Assembly (NCBI GenBank): GCA_020809705.1
Contig: CP085832.1
Span: 3,286,001 to 3,350,000, forward strand
Length of the DNA stretch: 64,000 bases
Direction: 5' to 3'
DNA from: Calonectria ilicicola
Taxonomy: Eukaryota > Ascomycota > Sordariomycetes > Hypocreales > Nectriaceae
Shown here: piece after piece, positions 56,973 to 64,000 of the stretch
How the letters are laid out: every line of letters begins with the position of its first letter
Position numbering within the stretch: the first letter of the stretch is position 1
Translations under genes and position numbers: made by a program
The notes under the pieces: model-generated
Told to the model about the DNA's origin: nothing
The model's database searches: none
Seen by the model: only the letters and a program-made list of their open reading frames with translations

Positions 56973-58679
56973 ATGGAGGTCGACACAATTGACGAGCCCA
57001 CCACGAAGGTGCGCGAAAACGGCGCCCTTGCCGTCCAAGGCGCCCGCACCGAGCTCGTCTCCCGCGAGGAGCGCCAAAAGGTTCGTCGCATAAGGGACGC
57101 CAACAAAGCATACGGTCGAGGCAAGAAGATCAACACCAAGAACATTCGGGACAAGAAGCTGCGCAGCAACCTCAAGCGACTCGAGGGCAAGTACCAAGAT
57201 GCCGCCCTCAAGGCCAAGGATGCCGAGATCCTGCTCGAAAACACCAGCGGATTCCTCGAGGCGGAGCATGAGCTCGAACGAACATACAAGGTCCGCCAGC
57301 AGGACATTGTCAGCGATATTGCGGTCGAGACGGCACAGAAGCGCTTCGAGCTGAAGCTCACCGATCTGGGCCCCTACACCTTTGATTACTCGAGGAATGG
57401 ACGAGACCTGCTACTCGGTGGTCGCAAGGGCCATGTTGCGACCATGGACTGGCGAGATGGAAAGCTGGGTTGCGAGCTCCAGCTGGGCGAGACAATTCGA
57501 GACGTCAAGTGGCTTCACAACAATCAGTACTTTGCTGTTGCGCAGAAAAAGTACGTCTACATTTACGACCACAATGGTGTGGAACTGCATACCCTGAAGA
57601 AGCAGCAGGAGGTGTCACACATGGAGTTTCTGCCATACCACTTCCTCCTCGCTACTATCGTAAGTATTCAGTCAACCCTTCAAAATACTTGGTTCTAATT
57701 ATCATAGGGATCTGTCGGAATCCTCAAGTATCAAGACACCTCTACCGGAGAGCTCGTTGCCGAAATCCCGACCAGATTAGGTCAACCGACCTCTCTAGGC
57801 CAGAACCCTTGGAACGCCATTTTACACGTCGGTCACCAGAATGGCACAGTCACTCTCTGGTCACCCAACTCACAAGAACCCCTCGTCAAGCTCTTGGCAC
57901 ACAAAGGACCAGTGCGGTCATTGGCAATGGATCGAGAAGGAAGATATATGGTCTCAACAGGCCAGGATCAGAAGATGGCAGTTTGGGATATCCGAATGTT
58001 CAAGGAGGTTAACAGTTACTATACCCGTCAACCCGCTCAATCCGTTTCAATTTCAGATACCGGTTTAACAGCTGTTGGTTGGGGCACTCAGGCTACCATC
58101 TGGAAGGGTTTGTTCAACAAGAACGCTCCCGTCCAGGAAAAGGTGCAAAGCCCATACATGGCTTGGGGTGGCGAAGGCAGACGGTTCGAGCGTGTGAAAT
58201 GGTGTCCGTTTGAAGATGTTCTCGGTCTGGGCCACGATCAAGGTTTCTCATCCATCATCGTCCCTGGTGCCGGCGAGGCCAACTACGATGCTCTCGAGAT
58301 CAACCCCTACGAGACCGTCAAGCAGCGACAGGAGTCCGAAGTCAAGGGTCTGCTCAACAAGCTCAAGCCCGACATGATTGCGCTCGACCCCGATTTCATC
58401 GGAAGCCTCGACAAGCGGTCCGACAAGCAGCGCCGCACCGAAAAGGACCTCGACGCCGCCCCCGTGGATATTGCCGAGGAGATCCGCAACCGGGCTCGTG
58501 GCAAGAACGGCGCCCTCAAGAAGTACCTCCGCAAGCAGCGCAAGAAGAACATTATCGACGAGAAGCGCCTGCGCGTGGACGAGATCTGGAAGGAGCAGCA
58601 GCAAGCAAAGGACAAGAAGCGCAAGGAGGTCGAGGAGGATCTTGGGCCGGCGTTGTCGCGTTTTGCGAGAAAGGAGTAG
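56973..58679 (+). CDS. utp7: SSU processome protein Utp7 (WDR46)
   Basis: Utp7 is a nucleolar WD40 protein of the small-subunit processome, required for early 18S rRNA processing. Exons are 56973..57659 and 57708..58679, with a 48 bp phase-0 intron (GTAAGT...CATAG); 552 residues, almost the length of yeast Utp7. The basic N-terminus (about 20-135) includes YGRGKKINTKNIRDKKLRSN and a helical region. The WD40 propeller spans about 140-420 (LLLGGRKGHVATMDW, QDQKMAVWDIRMF). The BING4CT C-terminal domain follows (KWCPFEDVLGLGHDQGFSSI, EINPYETVKQRQESEVKGLL), then a highly basic tail (RKQRKKNI, KDKKRKEVEEDLGP). The ATG is the one that opens the acidic MEVDTIDEP segment. Shares its promoter with tsr1. 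Confidence 0.97.
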
Positions 58680-59030
58680 TGCTGGGATTTTATAGATTGT
58701 TAATAATACCCCTTGACGAACATATAAAAAAAGGCATTGATTGGTGGTCTCAAAAAATTCACGGGTGAGGATCTGGGAGAGCGATCGAATTTTTATCAAA
58801 AAAAATAAAACAATAAAACTCCATTGCGAAAAGACTGCTCTATTTTTGCCGTTTATGCTTTTAAATCGCCCGTTCCTTTAGTCATTGTATGTTTCCTGTG
58901 TTCAACATTGCATATGATACAGCCATTGCCTTCATTGCATCGTGTCACTTTCTCAGCACATCAGATCGTACCCTCTCCAACACCGTCCCGAACCGACCGC
59001 TCGGACTTTCAGTTTAGTTTCTTTTTCGCT
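58680..59030. other. Convergent utp7/pth2 intergenic region
   Basis: 351 bp between two convergent genes. It holds A/T-rich 3' UTR-like sequence including an AAAAATAAAACAATAAAAC tract near 58800. Nothing else seen. Confidence 0.5.
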
Positions 59031-59781
59031 TTATAGGAGCTTCAGTCCACCGGTGACTTGGTCCACTAGGCTTCGTGGGGCAGGCCCGACACCCAGGACA
59101 GTCATGCTGCCGGCCTCGATCTGGGTGCGCCCCGCGTCCTGGATCACCTCGGCCGTCAGGCCCAGCTCGCGGGCCTTGCGGCGCAGCTCCAGCATGTCAT
59201 CCTGGCTCTTGATCTGCACGGCAATCTTGGCCTGTCCGAGCCTCTCCCACCGGGACAGGATCTTGTGTTCGGGGGAGCCCTCGGGGGCGCGCATGAGGGT
59301 CTTGTAGCAAGCGAGGGTAGCGTGGGAGCATTGCGCGGCAATCTTGCCTGTACAGATAGCAATAATTAGCATAACTCGTAGAGTAAAAAAAGGGAAGAAA
59401 TGGGATTTTTAGGCCCCAGTTAGGGAATAGCATACCCTTTGTCATGCCCAAATCTGTTCGCACCACCAAGACCAGCTTGCACTCCTCGCCAGTGTCCTCG
59501 ATAACGGGCTTCGCGGGCTTCTTCTCCACCTTAAGCCCTTGCTTGCGGTCAGCGTCGAGGCCGTTGGCCCAGTTGGGCGCGTGGTCGAGAATGCCGTCCT
59601 CCTCGTCAATGTCGCTCTCGTCGCTCTCGACAGGGTCATGCAGGTTGCGCCGCCGCTCGTCGGCCAGCTCGGGCGAGATAAAGTACCCGCGGGTCTGGAA
59701 GACACCAAGCAGGTAGCCCGTCAGGCCCACCACAATGCTCGTGTAGAGCAGCATGCCATTGTCGCCGGAATTACTAGACAT
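59031..59781 (-). CDS. pth2: Peptidyl-tRNA hydrolase 2 (Pth2)
   Basis: Pth2 hydrolyses peptidyl-tRNA released from stalled ribosomes; the eukaryotic form is usually anchored in the mitochondrial outer membrane. Exons are 59781..59436 and 59347..59031, with an 88 bp intron (GTATGC...TACAG); 220 residues. A single hydrophobic anchor lies near 10-28 (MLLYTSIVVGLTGYLLGVF), followed by an acidic linker (SDESDIDEEDG). The catalytic fold starts near 97 (CKLVLVVRTDLGMTKGK), with the conserved AAQCSHAT motif split from it by the intron, then KIAVQIKSQDDM, VIQDAGRTQIEAGS and the C-terminal GP(A)P segment. The start is MSSNSGDN; a longer upstream frame has a low-complexity lead that does not resemble the family. 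Confidence 0.96.
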
Positions 59782-60289
59782 TGCGAAAATCGGTCGGGGA
59801 AGATTTTTGGGGTGTTTGGAGCTCTTCCAAGCAAAGGAGTGTGGGGGGGTTGCTCGACTCGCTCGTGCTTGTCCAGTCGGTGGTGGCGGCAAGCGTTGTC
59901 CACCATCCTGACTCATCACGTGCGGTGATGGCTTCCAGCATTGTGGCCCCAGTCACAAGCTTGCGACACACATCCACAAGACATGACGTACGCCCTGTCA
60001 GCTAGGTCACAGTGCATTTCGACTAAAAATAGGCGTCAAGGACATAGCATAGTATTATTAATATTCGTATATGCGCCAGTCTATGTGGACAGTCCTCATC
60101 GTCAAACCTCTAACAAATAATACAAGCCAATTCAATTCACCTCTGGAACTCTCGCCATTCTGAGACCCAGCCAAACGCCGATAAATGTGCAGTAAAGTTT
60201 GTTTCTCGCTTCCAGGGACTTCCCATCGCCTTTCCGAGACAAAATATGTAAACAGAAACAAGTAACATTAAATCCTCCTCCTTTAGACA
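59782..60289. other. pth2 promoter and GT64 3' flank
   Basis: 508 bp between two minus-strand genes. No further gene, repeat or clear site seen. Confidence 0.5.
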
Positions 60290-61492
60290 TTACATGACGA
60301 TGACACCCTTTTGGATGTGGGCGGTCTCGTCAACCAGTGGCATGCACTCAAACATCTTGGCAAAGTCGTTTAAGCATTTGCTGCGAGCCTCCATGTGTCC
60401 CGACTTGGTGCTGATTCCCTTAGATGGCACAAAGTTGACGTATCGCTCGCGACCGTTGACGAGCAGAGGACCCTGGCCAGTCAAGAGCGATTGAACGTAG
60501 TTGAGGGCAATGTCCTCGCAGTTGAAGCCTTCATCGACGTACTCTCGAATTGCGTTCATGGTGGTTTGGTTGGCGGAGTAGTAGTCCATGAAAGAAATGT
60601 GCGAGAAGCACAGGTTGGTCAGAACCATGGAGTATACATCCTCTGCGGGCTTGTCGGAGCAAAAGTTGTACTTCCAGTTTCCGTATACATCGACGCTGGA
60701 GCAGCGGGCAAGGGCACCAGTTAGACGGTCCTGACCAAACTTGCGCCAGGACTGGAAAACGAATTCGAGGTCTTTGGGGTGGTAGTAAACATCGTCGTCG
60801 GAGAGGAGAACAGCCTGGGTCTTGTATTCGGGGTCAGGCCAGAGCTTCTCGTTGAGGCTGTTCTGCTTCGACCTGCGGTATCGCACAGGGACGCCGAGGT
60901 CAGATCGGAAATCGGCAGGGGGTTCGACCTCGAGATCATTCCACACAACAACAATCTCCTCGAGTGATGGGACCTTTTCGCTGAGGAGGACGGTGAGGGT
61001 ATCGTTGAGTTCCTTGGGTCGCTGGTAGGTCTGCATAGCGATTCTGCGCGAGTGTTAGCATTGGCGAAGCCGTTTCAGGGGAAATATCAGGTTTGCTTCT
61101 TTTGTAGAAGCTGAAAAAAAGAAAGTAGATGGTAGAAAGATAAGCACGTACGTGAACTTGTCGCTGGCAAGATGCTTGTACTTGTCCTGGGCCTTGTGCC
61201 AGAGATCTTGCTCGCCCGTCACATTTTGGCTGGCGCAGGTAGGGATCTTTGGCAGCAGACTGCCAATGACCTTGGAAGCCATCTCACCGGCATTTGTTAG
61301 GCGGACAGTGGCGACGATTATGGCGACGGAAAAGGCGAAGGCGAGGACGATGGTGGCGGTACGTCGGAACGCCCGTGACCGGACGAAAACCAGGCGGTGT
61401 TTGGCCTTTTCGAGATAATATTCCATTGTGTTGCTGTTGAAGGGCTGGAAAGCTGGAAATGCCTTCGGGCCCGCCATCTTTTCGTTCATCAT
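60290..61492 (-). CDS. Glycosyltransferase family 64 protein (exostosin-type), type II membrane protein
   Basis: GT64 enzymes transfer N-acetylhexosamine from UDP-sugars (EXT/EXTL C-terminal domain); the fungal substrate is unknown. Exons are 61492..61152 and 61043..60290, with a 108 bp intron (GTACGT...GCGCAG, branch-like GCTAAC); 364 residues. The cytosolic N-terminus of ~45 residues is followed by one anchor near 47-65 (TIVLAFAFSVAIIVATVRL), predicting Golgi/ER lumenal catalysis. The GT64 domain begins FTIAMQTYQRPKEL (~113) and contains LSDDDVYY with the DXD metal site at 196-198, CSSVDVYGNWKYNF, and FNCEDIALNY with the catalytic-region Glu-Asp, ending with KGVIVM. Three near N-terminal Mets (61492, 61489, 61477) are possible starts. 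Confidence 0.9.
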
Positions 61493-62939
61493 CGTGAAAC
61501 TGCAGTGCGTGCACTGGCTGGGTCGCCTTTGCTGGGTAACGATGGAAAGGTTCGGTCAGGTGACAGCGCGCAGCTGATGGAAGGTTTGTCCACGAATAGG
61601 TTCTCCCCCTATGTATATTTAAATAAAAAACGTCCAAGCGAAGAAGAAGGCGAGACCAGGAGGTCGTCAAGGCGAGACGAGAAGCTGTGCGTCCTAGCAG
61701 CGTGCGTGTTTGAGAATTGCCGTGTGGGGTTTAGGTCGGCCAGCATACAGTGACGTGGGCAATTGAGAGAACCTTTTTAAAGAAGCCCAGAGGGGAGAAA
61801 AATGTCTCAGTGAGAAGTGGAAGGGAATTAGGGAGAGTAGAAAGGTCGAAAGAAGGAGGAAAACGAGACAGGCAAGCTGGCTGTATAAGAGAATGGGGGT
61901 GCAAAGGCGGATGGAGGGGGACGACAAGTCGCCACCAGCATTAAGTGATAGATTGATAGGCGTCTCCGCTTGACGGAATTGGGGTCTAGCGAATTACCCA
62001 TCAAGAAATAAATGCCAAAAACTTGGGCTTGCCCCTGAAGCCATGCGTGGCGGCGAATGCCCCCCCTGGAGCACTTCCCTTGGCATGACACCAATATGGT
62101 AGTGTGAAAGCCAGTCCATTTCCCTTTTCGCACCACCACGACGTTTGAGTGTTGGACTGTGGCTTCCCAGACCCAATGCATTCCTTTCCACAAGATCTCA
62201 GCGTGGTATATTCGACAATGCTGATTTGCCAGCGATAGCGATATTCCGATGGTCTCGCCATCTGGTCTTCGGGGCTGATGGAGGTGATTTCCCAACCTAT
62301 GGTAGGGCCGGAGGTCTTGATCATCAAATTAGCCCGGCGGGGTTAGCGCAGCCACCACTAAGCATAATGGGCAGCGCGGTAGCCAGCTCAGCGCCTTCCA
62401 CAGGTCTAGAGTCAAGCGATAGTTACTAAAAAACAAGGTCGGGCTGGACTTGGGGGCCACCGTACCTTGTCACTGGCTGTACGCGTAAAAGCGTGGGTGG
62501 CCCCTTGGCTTGCGCCAAAATACCCTGGCTAGGCGTGATGGGGCCGCGTATAAAACACGCAAATCCCCCTTGCTCGCTCCAGCACGCATGTCTGGATGTA
62601 TGCACGAATTTGACTGGATCGTGCGCTCTATTTCTAGAGAGAGGGGCCCAAGGTAGTCTGCGCAGGGCAAATAAACCCGATCAGTGGACATGGCATGGGG
62701 AGCAATCCTGCGTGCGCGAGTTCGCGGTGGGGGATTCCCCTGTTTCGGACCCGGCAGATGCGCCAACCAGAGCCGGACCCACCACCAGGTAGCCGGCGCA
62801 GTTGGACCTGAGTAGCTTATCACAACAGCAGACAATCCATTCTGATGAATAAAAACGTCCCGAGTACTTCCCCAAACGGTTCAGCAACGCCCAATTAAAC
62901 CCTCAACGCCTCGTCGCTGTCCTTGCACAGGAAATAAAA
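61493..62939. other. Divergent intergenic region GT64/nrk1
   Basis: 1.45 kb between divergent genes. Purine-rich tracts occur near 61790-61880. Frames here are shadows or unrecognised; no gene supported. Confidence 0.5.
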
Positions 62940-63937
62940 ATGCCAGACCCCGCAAGCAGGGCCCTCATAGTCGCCCTCTCGGGCTGCTCGTCCAGCGGCA
63001 AGACGACGCTGGCACGGCTGCTGCGCGACATTTTCCCCCACACCTTCATCCTGCACGAGGACGACTTTTACCGCCCTGAAAATGAGTGAGTTCCTGCGCT
63101 TGTGCTTGTGCCTGTGCCTTGGATGCGCTCCGGTTCGCTGCGCTGCGCTGTAACATGCACTCGTGTGGCCCCCGTAAATTCGTAGATGGACCAGGCGCTG
63201 ATGAAGAACCCCCCCTCACTGTGCAGGCTCCCCTCCCGAGACGGGCTCCTAGACTGGGACTGTGCAGAGTCCCTCGACATCCCTGCCATGGCAGAGTCCC
63301 TTGCTTATATCCGCCAGCATGCAGCCTTTCCCGTATGTTTCACTGCCACCTGTCCATGTCTCTTTATTATTTTATTTTATTTCTTTCTTTGTACTTTTTT
63401 CATTCATCACAATTAACTCACACCCTGCAGCCCACTCTAGACTCCAAGGAAGACCAGAATTCGGTAGGCAAGTGCCCCGTCTCCGACTCCATCATCCAGG
63501 CCCAAAAGGAAAAGGTCGAAGCCGCTATCCCCCCCTCGCACCCTCTTCGCTCCAGCCTCCGCCTGTGCCTCCTCGATGGCTTTCTGCTTTTCTCCCCATC
63601 CATGGCTGCCGTCAAGCCAAACCTTGACATCAAAATGTTCCTGACGGCCTCCTATGCCAAGGCCAAGGCCCGTCGGGAGGCCCGGGATGGCTATGTCACT
63701 CTCGAGGGCTTCTGGGCCGACCCTCCCGGCTACGTTGACAAGATTGTCTGGCCAAACTATGTCAAGGAGCATGCATGGATGTTCAAAGACGGAGACGTCG
63801 AGGGTGAGTTCAAGGAGGATGTCCTGGAAAGCGAGGGCATCAAGGTCCAGAAGGGAGCTGCTATTGATGCAGACATAAGCAAGACTCTGGAATGGACAGT
63901 TGATGTCATTCTCGAGGAATTAAAGAAACAAATTTAA
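62940..63937 (+). CDS. nrk1: Nicotinamide riboside kinase (Nrk1)
   Basis: Phosphorylates nicotinamide riboside to NMN in NAD+ salvage; cytosolic P-loop kinase. Exons are 62940..63085, 63227..63332 and 63431..63937, with introns of 141 bp (GTGAGT...GTGCAG) and 98 bp (GTATGT...CTGCAG); 252 residues. Walker A GCSSSGKT is at 15-22, then ILHEDDFYRPENE (~37-49), where the acidic pair is the expected substrate/Mg site, LPSRDGLLDWDCAESLD just after the first intron, LCLLDGFLLF in the middle, a lid-like SYAKAKARREARDGY, and WADPPGYVDKIVWPNYVKEH, characteristic of the family. The C-terminus ends LEELKKQI. A simple unspliced frame across exon 3 has a non-family N-terminus, so the three-exon model is preferred. 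The window ends 63 bp after the stop. Confidence 0.95.
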
Positions 63938-64000
63938 AGCTATTATATAGATTTATGAAACTCACGTTAGACAGATATTCGGCGCAACATATCCTACCTA

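Noticed and set aside
63086..63937. Single-exon 283-codon gene
   Set aside because: It reads through both introns of nrk1; the spliced model restores the P-loop and DWDC motifs.

Overview
This window comes from a filamentous ascomycete, most likely a sordariomycete. The recognisable genes have short GT-AG introns of 58-108 bp, are densely packed on both strands, and are typical eukaryotic housekeeping genes. I cannot name the species.

The window has two parts. About 53.0-64.0 kb is an ordinary core-genome segment with six conserved genes: a urease accessory GTPase (UreG), the 40S biogenesis factor Tsr1, the SSU-processome WD40 protein Utp7, peptidyl-tRNA hydrolase 2, a membrane-anchored GT64 (exostosin-type) glycosyltransferase, and nicotinamide riboside kinase. 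Tsr1 and Utp7 diverge from one ~425 bp promoter that contains RRPE- and PAC-like motifs. UreG has two tandem GATAAG sites upstream, which fits control by a nitrogen GATA factor.

About 1-53 kb is gene-poor accessory DNA without a recognisable housekeeping gene, but it is not empty. Reading both strands, I find eleven dispersed copies of one small-gene family that I do not recognise. Each encodes a protein of about 54-90 residues with the core ML(A/x)xFIYDTSSLQDRL(I/M)Q and a variable C-terminal tail. Eight copies can be resolved as two exons with a tiny first exon (exactly 38 nt in five of them), a phase-2 intron of 47-98 bp, and a second exon that starts just before the core. Ten copies have a TATA box about 128-165 bp upstream. 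Ten lie on the minus strand and one on the plus strand. The family splits into an SS-LQDRL type and an SSSVxERL type.

The array grew by segmental duplication. The 5.85-6.65 kb and 16.8-17.6 kb blocks are copies including their promoters. A ~4 kb block lies in diverged tandem at 33.5-37.5 and 37.6-41.9 kb. Blocks around 32.2-33.4 and 42.6-43.8 kb are also related. Three insertions sit in this terrain: a 789 bp element with terminal inverted repeats and an almost pure A/T core (36.2-37.0 kb), and two ~1.1 kb elements (38.9-40.0 and 48.5-49.6 kb) with identical ends, a T-tract, and exact 13 bp target-site duplications. For two of these insertions, the paralogous block provides an empty site.

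The small paralogous family and its shared architecture are the best candidate for an undescribed system. Its function is unknown, and rapid tail divergence next to a fixed core is the main clue.
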